Origin: Planctomycetota bacterium
GTDB taxonomy: Bacteria; Planctomycetota; MHYJ01; JACQXL01; JACQZI01
Direction: 5' to 3'
Assembly: GCA_016207825.1 (NCBI GenBank)
Contig: JACQZI010000010.1
Location: 171,689 to 235,688, forward strand
DNA length: 64,000 bases
In this document: in pieces, positions 9,087 through 17,780 of the stretch
How the letters are laid out: the number at the start of each line of letters is the position of its first letter
Position numbering within the stretch: the stretch's first letter is position 1
Notes under the pieces: generated by a model
The model's input: the letters and a program-made list of their open reading frames with translations, nothing else
The model's database searches: none
What the model was told of the DNA's origin: nothing
Position numbers and translations under genes: made by a program

Positions 9087-11444
9087 TTACTCCTGCAAAT
9101 AAATAAGCAGGTTTCTGTGCGCCAGTAGTATGATATCATCCTTTTTATCGTTGTTGATATCGATGATTTTTATATCGCGCGGTTCGTTAACCGGCAGGTT
9201 GCGCCAGCGATAATCCTCGCTTTCCTCATCCAACAAATCTGTTTCCGGGTCTTCAAAAACCTGGAACGTCAACTCCTGGTTTAATTTATTTTTTTCATCT
9301 ATCGAAAGTATCTCCATATTATGCCGTTTGCCTTCTATCAAAACCACGTCTTTTTTCCCGTCGCCGTTGACATCGCCAATAGCGTACCTGGTATAAACCC
9401 CGCGTTTAATCCGCGTGGCATAATCAGCCAGAGGCTCAAACTGCGGGTCAGTCACATCGGAATAAAGTATACCGAACCGCTCCTGCCCAAACAACATTAT
9501 ATCCTTTTTCCCATCGTTATTCATATCTTCGGCAAAAATATTTTTGATCGTCAGGTAACTTATCTCGATATTTTCTAAGATTTCATAAACGCCCTGGACA
9601 TTCTTTTTAAGGATTGTCAATAACTTAAGCTGGCTATCGTAAAGGATGACTTCGGGTATTTTATCGCTATCCAAATCAAAAGTAAAAGCGGTTTGGACAA
9701 CCGATTCTGATGACTTACCGTTATACTGGTCTATAACCTGAGGGCTTCCGCCGTTCCAGTCAAGCGAGCGTACAAAATTATTCTGCGAAATAAGCATCTC
9801 GTTTATACCATCACGGTTAACATCCCCCCAAGTAAGCTCGACCGGATTAAGCTTATTTAACAAGCTTGTCAAGGCTGTATTGCCAGTCGTAATATCCTTG
9901 AAAGAGCCGTCTTTTTGTTGTGTGAATATGATCGGAGAACTCATCTGGAAAAACAAAATTAAATCAGGCTGTTTATCATTATCAACATCTATTGCTTTAA
10001 TTTCATCCACGACAGTCCCTTGCTTTGCGGTGAGTTCGATTTTCTGCGTCTGGGACCATTCTCCTTTTTCATTTAGGCCCATTACAAAAATAAATCCTTT
10101 TTCCGCTTTTTCGTTACGCGCGCCATAAACAAGGTCGAGCTTTTTATCCTGATTCATATCAGCAATGACAAATGCCGTCGGCGTTTCTTCCGGCAGGAAA
10201 AGCGGTTTCGGGAAAGATAATCTTCCCTCGGGCGTCATTTGCACAAAACTAATGCACTTCTCTTTAGAGCTGATAATTACCACCTCGTTTTTCCCGTCGT
10301 TATTAATATCGCCGATTGCGGCATTCTGCATACCCATGAGCGAAGGATAAACCTTTTTTTCAGCCAGATTGCCTGATTCATCCTGCAAATACAGGCTGAT
10401 TTCCGCCCGGGAGCTATCCACATAAACCACATCGAAAAGCTTATCAGCGTTAACATCGCCTATTGCCAGACCTTTAGAAGAACCGATACCGATCTTAAAG
10501 AAATAATCACGGCTACGGCTTAAATTGAATTTCTTCTTTTCGTCAGGTTTTAATTCATCTGGTTTAGAAAAGCGATAGATTTTAAAGGCATTAGTCTGTG
10601 CATGCATTGCAAGCATCTCGTTTCTCTTATCTCCGGTAATATCCTCGAAATCACCTATTCTGATACCCTCTATTTTCTGGGTTATTTCCGGTGCAAAACA
10701 AAAATTAGTTAGCTGTTTACGAAAAGACAGCAATTGTCCACTTGGCTCAAAGAATATCAAATCCTTTAAGCCGTCTCCATCGGCATCCGCCAGGTGAAAA
10801 TCCGCCACTTTCTTCATGGTGTTTTCATATTTCACCGCCTTACGGAAAGACCGGTCCTTTTCGTGGAGAATAATATTAATATCCTCATTATTTAAAACGA
10901 TAATCTCATCTTTCTTATCGTTATTGATATCCTCGACCTTAAGAAGGCTGCCCCGGTTATCCAACTCTATTTCCTTTGGAGAAGAAAACGCCCTTTTATC
11001 CTTCTCGTGAAAAAGGATATTAACCTTGCCATCGCTATCAAGGAAAACAATATCAACCAACCCGTCGCCGTTGACTTCTCCGGTAGTCATCCCTGAAGCA
11101 GCTTTTTCCATGACGAAAGATTCCTGCATAAACCTCGGATCTAACTTATCTGTCTGGTAGAATACGGACACCTTTTTTTCCGTGCCGTTAACTACCAGAA
11201 AATCAAACCGTCCATCTCCATCAAAATCCTGTATACGAAGGTTATTCATGTTTTCCCCGATTTTAATAGTCTCAGGGCCCAGGAATCCGTATTTTTCGGA
11301 AACACGCTTGATTTCATCCCGATTGAGCCTGGTTTCCCCTGTTGCTTCCTCCCCAACCGCCAGTAATCTGGATGCGGCCACAAAAACCATGCTCATTATA
11401 GACAGGATGCATATGGCAAAAAGAACGTTTCTTTTATTTATCAC
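9087..11444 (-). CDS. Exported FG-GAP/VCBS beta-propeller protein
   Basis: A 785-residue protein starting at GTG (11444) behind a GGGGGGAGAG ribosome binding site. After a signal peptide there are more than ten repeats of the calcium-binding type D-x-[DN]-x-D-x-x-x-[DE], for example DFDGDGRFDFLVVNG, DINNDGKNEVVIISS, DMNNDGKKDIMLFG and DVNGDGKKDVVLIEG. These are FG-GAP/VCBS blades, as in integrin-like beta-propellers. Such proteins are secreted and bind ligands or surfaces; no enzyme domain is visible. The protein ends directly after the last blade. It sits in the minus-strand operon between the DUF3352-like gene and the coiled-coil protein. Confidence 0.88.
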   Translation of the reverse strand: MINKRNVLFAICILSIMSMVFVAASRLLAVGEEATGETRLNRDEIKRVSEKYGFLGPETIKIGENMNNLRIQDFDGDGRFDFLVVNGTEKKVSVFYQTDKLDPRFMQESFVMEKAASGMTTGEVNGDGLVDIVFLDSDGKVNILFHEKDKRAFSSPKEIELDNRGSLLKVEDINNDKKDEIIVLNNEDINIILHEKDRSFRKAVKYENTMKKVADFHLADADGDGLKDLIFFEPSGQLLSFRKQLTNFCFAPEITQKIEGIRIGDFEDITGDKRNEMLAMHAQTNAFKIYRFSKPDELKPDEKKKFNLSRSRDYFFKIGIGSSKGLAIGDVNADKLFDVVYVDSSRAEISLYLQDESGNLAEKKVYPSLMGMQNAAIGDINNDGKNEVVIISSKEKCISFVQMTPEGRLSFPKPLFLPEETPTAFVIADMNQDKKLDLVYGARNEKAEKGFIFVMGLNEKGEWSQTQKIELTAKQGTVVDEIKAIDVDNDKQPDLILFFQMSSPIIFTQQKDGSFKDITTGNTALTSLLNKLNPVELTWGDVNRDGINEMLISQNNFVRSLDWNGGSPQVIDQYNGKSSESVVQTAFTFDLDSDKIPEVILYDSQLKLLTILKKNVQGVYEILENIEISYLTIKNIFAEDMNNDGKKDIMLFGQERFGILYSDVTDPQFEPLADYATRIKRGVYTRYAIGDVNGDGKKDVVLIEGKRHNMEILSIDEKNKLNQELTFQVFEDPETDLLDEESEDYRWRNLPVNEPRDIKIIDINNDKKDDIILLAHRNLLIYLQE

Positions 11445-11456
11445 CTCTCCCCCCCA

Positions 11457-13415
11457 TTATTCTGAAATCAACCTGATATAATCCCTCGACATAAAACCAT
11501 CTTTAACGGGATAAAACTGCCCGAAAGATTTCAATCCGGCAAGGTGTTTTTTAATCGTTTCAATTTTAGGCATAAGCTTCAGTAATTCTTCTTCCGGACC
11601 GGGATCCTTCGGTTTCTGGAATCTTTTATTCATCTCGGAAACCTTATTGAAAAGATTCTCCATCAATTCAACATATTTCACCCAATCCATATACGACACA
11701 AAAGTTTTATTAGCATCAATTTTGTTCTTGATCAGTATTTTGGCGAAATCCGCATCAGCCAGCAAAGAGCCTTTGTTTTTACCGGCAAGCGCATCCGCAA
11801 CCGTGCGAAGATAATCAGCTGGAAAAGCAAACACAAAGGTATCATTGGTAAAGAAATATCCGGCCAATTCCTTCCCTGCCGGCGCTTCGCCTTCGTCTTC
11901 TTCCATCCCCATACCACCGCCGCCAAAATTAGATTCGACTATGTGCAAAGTAACCCCATTATAGTCTTTCTCTTTCAAGCTGACAAATCCGCCTTCGGCA
12001 AATATCTTTTTTACAACCTGGTCATGAGCTTTTTTAAACTTATCTGCCTGTTTGATATTCCCGATAATTGCAATCTTCATCGGGAAAAAGCTCGTTAAAT
12101 CCATTGGATCGGCTTTGCCCGCATTCGGTAAATCCTCCAATATCGCAAATTCGCTCCCGAAAGCTCCGATGATATCATCCTTAATCTTAAGCCCAATCTC
12201 TTCTTCGCCCGACTGCATTTCTTTCATCATCATATCAAATTCCTCTTTGGGCACCACTTTGGAAAGCACATCCATCACTTCATCATAGATTTCCGTAGGG
12301 GAAACAGCCATGCCTAAATAAAGAAGCGTTTCCTTGGGAACAGCCTTCATGGTATTGAATTCTGCGGTAGCTGAAGAAGAAAGTATTTTCCATATTCCAC
12401 GCTTGGCGCCTGGAATATCGAGATAAGTAAAACCAACCATCCCATCTCCTTCAAAGCGGCTTGAACCGGCTAAGCTCTTCAAATCACCCAGTCCGGTAAG
12501 TTCAATCACCTTTTCCACAGTCTTGTTTAACTCATCTATCGCTTCCGGTGAAGTTGAACCGTATTTCATGTTTTCTTTAACAATCCATTGCTTAAGCATT
12601 ACAACCAACGGCGAGACATTGACAAAAAACGTCTGGAGCCTTTCTTCGCCTATTTCAGCAACTATTTTCTTATAGGAAGCAACCGTATTCAAAGACTTAT
12701 TTGCCCCTTCGCCTTTATAATTGTCAATCACCTTCTTAAATCCCTTTTCCCCGTAAGCCAGGAAAAAGATGTCATCCATATAACCGTATGAAACGTTGAG
12801 AGATACTTTCTTTTCATAGAACGTAAAATATGAAACTTTTTTGTATTCATCTGCTTTTTTATAAATCTCTTTTTCGGTCAGCTGGGTGCAAATTTTATCT
12901 ATCAGGTTGTCTAGCGCCTCCTTATTGGAACCCGCACGGGCAAGAAAAACCACGTGGGGGACAGGAGTAATATCTTCAACCTCAACTTCTTTCTTCACAT
13001 AATCATCCGCTTCCTCATCCCATTCATACTTGGTCACTTTTTTTGTGCCGGTTTTTAATTCAATAGTGTCCAGGATAAAGGCAACCTGACCGCTGAAAAC
13101 CGTTCCGAGCGCAGAAGTGATTTCTTTCAGCGAAATCTGGGTTTTTGCAGTAACCTCTTTTTCGAATTCTTTTTGTATCAACTCCATCGCCTTATCCGTA
13201 AACTTTTTGACCTCTGGATCATTCCACAAGTTATTTATAAAAGATTTTTCTATAACATCACTTACGCGTGCCATATCATCAATTGAATAATACACATAGA
13301 CATTTTCCGGAACAAAGCTGTCAAAATTAGGCTTCATTTCCGGCGCCTGTGCTCCTAAGAAAAGGCACAGCACTATTGCCATGCACAGGGCCGTTAAAAC
13401 GGTCAGTTTTTTCAT
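11457..13415 (-). CDS. Large exported protein, DUF3352-like
   Basis: The start chosen is the ATG at 13415 (MKKLTVLTALC), because GGAG lies 8 nt upstream; two in-frame ATGs further upstream have poorer spacing. The 652-residue product has a signal peptide, then SFVPENVYVYYSIDDMARVSDV, which resembles the opening of DUF3352-type proteins that are common in Planctomycetota. Later parts include KETLLYLGMAVSPTEIYDEV and a Gly/Glu-rich loop (GGGGMGMEEDEGEAP). No catalytic motif is recognised. Family assignment is by resemblance only. It is 12 nt upstream of the FG-GAP gene and likely cotranscribed. Confidence 0.65.
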   Translation of the reverse strand: MKKLTVLTALCMAIVLCLFLGAQAPEMKPNFDSFVPENVYVYYSIDDMARVSDVIEKSFINNLWNDPEVKKFTDKAMELIQKEFEKEVTAKTQISLKEITSALGTVFSGQVAFILDTIELKTGTKKVTKYEWDEEADDYVKKEVEVEDITPVPHVVFLARAGSNKEALDNLIDKICTQLTEKEIYKKADEYKKVSYFTFYEKKVSLNVSYGYMDDIFFLAYGEKGFKKVIDNYKGEGANKSLNTVASYKKIVAEIGEERLQTFFVNVSPLVVMLKQWIVKENMKYGSTSPEAIDELNKTVEKVIELTGLGDLKSLAGSSRFEGDGMVGFTYLDIPGAKRGIWKILSSSATAEFNTMKAVPKETLLYLGMAVSPTEIYDEVMDVLSKVVPKEEFDMMMKEMQSGEEEIGLKIKDDIIGAFGSEFAILEDLPNAGKADPMDLTSFFPMKIAIIGNIKQADKFKKAHDQVVKKIFAEGGFVSLKEKDYNGVTLHIVESNFGGGGMGMEEDEGEAPAGKELAGYFFTNDTFVFAFPADYLRTVADALAGKNKGSLLADADFAKILIKNKIDANKTFVSYMDWVKYVELMENLFNKVSEMNKRFQKPKDPGPEEELLKLMPKIETIKKHLAGLKSFGQFYPVKDGFMSRDYIRLISE

Positions 13416-13468
13416 ATGCATTCTCCTTCTCCCCAAAATCTGGGGCAGGTCGCCTAAAAGGCAACTTT

Positions 13469-14470
13469 TTATTTCTTCTTATCTTTCTTCTTATCTGCAT
13501 CATTAGTTGACGCAGACTTCTTACGTGGAGCCGGGCAATAACGGTAACCGTAATTCGGGTTATCCTTATCGTAAGCATAAGCCTCTATGCTCTTGATAAA
13601 CTCAAGAATATAATTACTGGGCAAACCAAAACCAAGCCCTTCATAATAAGAAACACCATAGGTAACCAGCCCGATTACCTCTCCATGGGCATTAAGAAGA
13701 GGACTCCCGCTGTTGCCCGGATTAATCGGCGCGGTTGTCTGCATATAAGGCAACCCGCGGATATCCCTGCCGCGGGTGCTGACAATCCCTTCAGAAATAG
13801 TCCGCTCCAAACCCAAAGGATTCCCGAAAGCAAAGGTCGGATCACCCTTTTTGACCTGGTTAAAATCACCTATCATCACCGGCATCAAGGTCAAATCCTT
13901 TAAATCAGCCTCTTTAATCTGGAGAAGCGCGATATCAAAATAACGGTTGAAACCGAGAATAGTCACTTCATCAATTTTCTTCTTATCTACGGTGTTGCCT
14001 TTCTGCTGGTAGATAGTAATGCCGATTTTAGTCTCGCCTGCAATAACGTGGTGGTTGGTAATAATATGCCCCTTTGGGGTGATGACAAAACCGGAACCAC
14101 GCAGGCTTCCGCCCACGTTAACCGCTACGATTGAATCATTGTGTTTATTGGCAACCTCCGTGGCACTGTAAACTCTTTTCACTATCCGCCTGGGCTGGGT
14201 AATATAACTAACCAGGTCTTTGAATTCAGCCGGTTCGCTCTTGGCATCGTCGGACGGCGGTGTTTCGGTAGATGTTTTTTCTACTTTGGCAACTTCGTCA
14301 GAAGGAATATCAATAATGGTAAACCCGACATCAAGGAAAAGCGATTTATCGTTCTGTTTAACCACCTTCCCTGTCATCTTCTCCCCATTTTTAAGGGTAA
14401 CTTCTTCCGCGTAAATCGGCAGGATTACTAAAGAAACGAGAATCAATATAGTCAGATATTTCTTATACAT
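13469..14470 (-). CDS. Exported trypsin-like serine protease (DegP/HtrA-like, no PDZ)
   Basis: A 333-residue protein with a signal peptide (residues 1-21). A short beta module follows (LKNGEKMTGKVVKQNDKSLF), then an S1C-type protease domain from about residue 105. The catalytic triad is visible: His in IITNHHVIAG, Asp in FNRYFDIALLQI, Ser in PINPGNSGSPLLN. Unlike DegP/HtrA there is no PDZ domain; the chain ends in a Lys-rich tail (DADKKKDKKK). It probably acts in the periplasm on misfolded or surface proteins. It is the first gene of the minus-strand run that continues to the helicase, and a GGAGG ribosome binding site precedes the ATG. Confidence 0.9.
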   Translation of the reverse strand: MYKKYLTILILVSLVILPIYAEEVTLKNGEKMTGKVVKQNDKSLFLDVGFTIIDIPSDEVAKVEKTSTETPPSDDAKSEPAEFKDLVSYITQPRRIVKRVYSATEVANKHNDSIVAVNVGGSLRGSGFVITPKGHIITNHHVIAGETKIGITIYQQKGNTVDKKKIDEVTILGFNRYFDIALLQIKEADLKDLTLMPVMIGDFNQVKKGDPTFAFGNPLGLERTISEGIVSTRGRDIRGLPYMQTTAPINPGNSGSPLLNAHGEVIGLVTYGVSYYEGLGFGLPSNYILEFIKSIEAYAYDKDNPNYGYRYCPAPRKKSASTNDADKKKDKKK

Positions 14471-14870
14471 TAATTATATCCTCCATTTCGGTATTTAGTT
14501 AAGGGTAAGTATAAATAGTATTATTTGCTTTGGCAAGAAAATCATTAAATAAATAACTCTAATATGATTTTATTAAGTAGAGAAAGATAATCTTACATTA
14601 AATGAGCTTAAAGAAAAGGTTTATACAAAGCCTGGGACTTCTTTATCTTGAGTTTTGTTTATCCGGATATACAGCCTTTCAGGAATACAATTTATAAGTT
14701 ACGCAGAGCCTGCAAAAGGATTCCAAAAATATTTTGCCCATTTCATATACTATCCCCGGAATGACTCCAATATTCCGTTTATTTGATGGAGCACGATGCA
14801 TATCGGAGGGATGCTTAGGAGCTTTACGTAATTTGATAGAGGTAACGGATAGACAGGCTACCAAGAACGT
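14471..14870. other. Intergenic region, no gene supported
   Basis: About 400 bp, AT-rich near the protease gene. A 61-codon minus-strand frame at 14679-14864 has no ribosome binding site and no recognisable domain, so I leave it uncalled. I see no strong terminator. Confidence 0.4.
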
Positions 14871-15857
14871 TTAATTGCAGCAGGGGAACCCATTATTACA
14901 AGCAAAGATTTGGCGTGCTTTCGCTAGCGACATCACCGTTGATTGAAACCTGATTTCGTCCGGCAACTTCCCCATATACATGAGCTTATCAGCCCTGCAG
15001 ACCAAACTGACCACAGTATCATTTATCTTACCAAAAGTCGCTCCGATTGAGACCGTTAGACTTATCGTTTCCGAATCGACAAAGAAATCAGAACGTTCGA
15101 TCACAAAACGCAACCTGTCTGCGATATGAAACAGTCTATCCTTGGCAAAATTATTCACTATGGCGATGAACTCCTCGCCTCCCCATCTTCCTAAAAAATC
15201 ATACGGGCGCAAATTACTCGAAATCTTATTGGCCACTGTTTTGAGCACTTCATCCCCTACATGGTGTCCGTATTTATCATTAATCGTTTTGAAACGGTCG
15301 ATATCAATAAAAAGAATACCAAATGGCCAGTCATAAGTTCTCAAATCATCCAGCCGGCTACTCAACTGCATTTCGGTAAAACGACGGTTACCTATCCCGG
15401 TAAGCCCATCGGTAAAAGCCATTCTTTTTAACTCTCTGTCATTTTTTAATCCGGCCATGCGCGAAGTGCTGACCCTGATAAGCGCAACAAGATTTTTCAC
15501 CTCCCGATTAAAATCCTTAACGGGAGCAACGCTTAAAGTAATCGGGAACTTATAACCGTTTTTGCTTTGCAACATATATTCCCGTTTATGGATTAAACCA
15601 GTCTTAACCGCTTCGTTTAACAAGCATCTACCTTTATGGCATGGATTATCATCATTATCATCAAAAATCTTAAAAAACTCCGTGTTGCAGAATTTACCGA
15701 CCGTATCAGAACTTTTGACTCCGGTCAAACGCTCTAATCCCTTGCTCCAATAAGTTATTTTACGGTTTATATCAGTGCAATAAACTCCATAGGCAAGATG
15801 GTTTAAAATATCTATACTGTTAGAACCTATAAAGAGACTGTCTGTATCTGAATTCAT
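14871..15857 (-). CDS. PAS-GGDEF diguanylate cyclase
   Basis: A 328-residue cytoplasmic protein. Residues about 12-130 form a PAS domain (LAYGVYCTDINRKITYWSKG ... LERLTGVKSSD), and about 145-300 a GGDEF domain with the intact active site GRWGGEEFIAIV and LTGIGNRRF. It would make cyclic di-GMP from two GTP in response to a signal sensed by PAS. A cysteine-bearing PAS loop (NPCHKGRCLLNEA) could bind a metal or respond to redox. The usual C-terminal YxAKxxGRN box is replaced by LMYMGKLPDEIR, and the chain ends CNNGFPCCN, which is odd. Cyclic di-GMP could connect to the pilus ATPases upstream; that is inference. Confidence 0.9.
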   Translation of the reverse strand: MNSDTDSLFIGSNSIDILNHLAYGVYCTDINRKITYWSKGLERLTGVKSSDTVGKFCNTEFFKIFDDNDDNPCHKGRCLLNEAVKTGLIHKREYMLQSKNGYKFPITLSVAPVKDFNREVKNLVALIRVSTSRMAGLKNDRELKRMAFTDGLTGIGNRRFTEMQLSSRLDDLRTYDWPFGILFIDIDRFKTINDKYGHHVGDEVLKTVANKISSNLRPYDFLGRWGGEEFIAIVNNFAKDRLFHIADRLRFVIERSDFFVDSETISLTVSIGATFGKINDTVVSLVCRADKLMYMGKLPDEIRFQSTVMSLAKARQIFACNNGFPCCN

Positions 15858-15934
15858 TTAGTTATGTACCAACTCTTTTTTGCCGTTTTGGTGTGTTTTC
15901 AAATCATGCAATATCTAACGGTATTTAATTTCAC

Positions 15935-15962
15935 ATTATAAGAAAAGAATTCATATTGTCAA
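15935..15962 (-). promoter_or_regulatory. Sigma-70-type promoter of the PAS-GGDEF gene
   Basis: Minus strand: TTGACA (15962-15957), 16-nt spacer, TATAAT (15940-15935). The predicted leader is about 70 nt, ending at the ATG at 15857, where no clear ribosome binding site is seen. Confidence 0.55.
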
Positions 15963-16051
15963 GCATTAATTTTAAAATATTATGTTTTTTTATAACTCCT
16001 TAATTTTCCTTATGCATTCCAATTTAAGTGCCAGGGGAAAAGAGTTTAGCT

Positions 16052-16483
16052 TTAATTTGAAGTATGGCATATCAAAGGATAAAGTTTGCAGGCGACGCAG
16101 AATCCGAAAAACGACTCTAACGCCGCGAAGAACATCACCGCGCCTGCCGTTATAAACGAAGCCGTTTGCATATCCGCCAGCAAAAAAACCGCCATGATAA
16201 CGCAAAAGAAGGTGCCTATCTTTGCCGCGAACACCTTGCGCGCCATATCCTCCATCCGCGGCTTTACTCTTAAAAGCTTCAGGATAAAAGAACTGGTGAT
16301 GCTTAACGGGCTGTATTTCGGATTGATAAAACCGCGGATAAGGAAATCCGCCGCGGCGGCATAAACGATTATCTCCTCTTTTGTAAAGATAAACGCCGCC
16401 AGCGCGGCCAAAACCATAAAGGCGTTAAGCCGGGCGACCCTTTCATTCCCCAGCTTCCCGGATATCGGGCAGGCAACATTCAT
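16052..16483 (-). CDS. DUF4395 family membrane protein
   Basis: A 143-residue protein with an N-terminal CPISG motif (NVACPISGKLGNERVARLNAF), three or four hydrophobic helices and the C-terminal cysteine pair GFCVACKLYPLICHTSN. This matches the DUF4395 family, small membrane proteins often found beside thioredoxin or sulfur-handling genes. The ribosome binding site GGAGGTG precedes the ATG at 16483. The conserved Cys residues at both ends suggest thiol chemistry or metal binding. A redox link to the nearby thioredoxin-like selenoprotein candidate at 17781 is possible but only positional. Confidence 0.85.
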   Translation of the reverse strand: MNVACPISGKLGNERVARLNAFMVLAALAAFIFTKEEIIVYAAAADFLIRGFINPKYSPLSITSSFILKLLRVKPRMEDMARKVFAAKIGTFFCVIMAVFLLADMQTASFITAGAVMFFAALESFFGFCVACKLYPLICHTSN

Positions 16484-16523
16484 TTTTCTTCACCTCCAAA
16501 CAACGGGATTAAACCGGAAATCT

Positions 16524-17591
16524 TCAAATAATATTAAACGCCCTCACTCCGTAAATGCTTTTGTTCTTCATATACCACGCCAAATCAACCAGCTCCAGGT
16601 TATCCTTTATCACTTTCTTAAATATATCCTCCCAGTGCATATGGACAAACTGCTTTTTGTATTTAGGCATGAGAAATGAACGTATATTCTTTGTCACCGG
16701 CAGGCTTTCCGGCTTACCCCGCTTAAGGTTCAGGACATGCGCACTCCTCAGATTCACCACGAACCAATCACGCGCGCCGGAAACCTTTGCCATGGATGCG
16801 GCAAACGCAATATCACGGAAGAGCTCCTCGTAAAAAGGCGTCGGCGGATTAGCAACATCAAAGATAGGGTCGTTCCTGAGATATTCATTATCCAAGTAAT
16901 ATTTCTTAATGAGCTCCGGCACCTTTGACGGCTTTTCGCCCGGCAGGCGCTTTGAGCCGCCGGCGATTTTATTTCCGCTCCCGAATTTGGCTTCTATCAC
17001 GATGACCAGTTTCCTGGGGATAACGAGCATGACATCCGGCTCGGTCGGCGACTCCCTGATATCGCTTTCTAAAGCCTTCCGGACTTTTAACAAAGGCTGG
17101 CAATGCCTGAACGTCCCGCGCACCAAATCCACCTTTCCGTCCCAGAGATATAAATCCGCCGGGCGGGTATAAACCTTGCCGGTAATCAGGGCGACCAGCT
17201 CGGCCAAGGCGTATTTATTTCCGGCAATCAAGCTGAAAACATTCCAGGTGAGCGCATCGCCGCTTGATTCATAAGCCGGACTGATTGGGTCCGCTTTTAT
17301 CTTGCCCTTCAATATCCTATTGATGTAAAAATCATTATTGAACCGCAGGCTCCGTTTAAGCGCCAGTTCTTTTTCCGTCTGGCTTATTCCGTTAAAATAT
17401 GTAAAGGTGTTTTTATGGACGCGGATTCCGTGGACCGGGCAAAAAGGAAGGAACTGCATCCTGCCCTTGACGCGCCGGAAAGGCGCTTTGGACAAAAGCG
17501 CGTCGCAATTCTTTACCGGGCAAAGCCCGCTCTTCAGGCGGCTTGCCTGCAAATCGTGCCGGCCGAACGAAACCGTGCATCTTGATATCAT
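16524..17591 (-). CDS. Orphan PD-(D/E)XK-like nuclease with N-terminal zinc-ribbon-like segment
   Basis: A 355-residue protein that I cannot place in a named family. The N-terminus carries C-P-V-K-N-C at about 23-28 and FCPVHGIRVH at about 50, a possible zinc-binding group. Near residue 190 is EPDVMLVIPRKLVIVIEAKFGSG, cited here as D..(10 residues)..EAK, the spacing of a PD-(D/E)XK nuclease core. The ribosome binding site AAAGGAG precedes the ATG. Restriction-like endonuclease activity is inferred from the motif only; no methylase is adjacent. GC-rich codon use resembles the neighbouring DUF4395 and downstream selenoprotein genes rather than the AT-richer operons. Confidence 0.6.
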   Translation of the reverse strand: MISRCTVSFGRHDLQASRLKSGLCPVKNCDALLSKAPFRRVKGRMQFLPFCPVHGIRVHKNTFTYFNGISQTEKELALKRSLRFNNDFYINRILKGKIKADPISPAYESSGDALTWNVFSLIAGNKYALAELVALITGKVYTRPADLYLWDGKVDLVRGTFRHCQPLLKVRKALESDIRESPTEPDVMLVIPRKLVIVIEAKFGSGNKIAGGSKRLPGEKPSKVPELIKKYYLDNEYLRNDPIFDVANPPTPFYEELFRDIAFAASMAKVSGARDWFVVNLRSAHVLNLKRGKPESLPVTKNIRSFLMPKYKKQFVHMHWEDIFKKVIKDNLELVDLAWYMKNKSIYGVRAFNII

Positions 17592-17780
17592 ATTTATCTC
17601 CTTTTATCAGTATCACGGTATTTTACTTTTGCTTTAAGCCCTGTCAATCTAATATGAACCGGCAGTTGCTGAAAGAAACGCCTGCCGATTTTAAACCCGC
17701 CCCGCCCATCATATTTTTCTTGCGCTTAATATGGGTATTTACTAAAATACTTGCTCTCAGCAAAAACAAGGAGACCTTAT

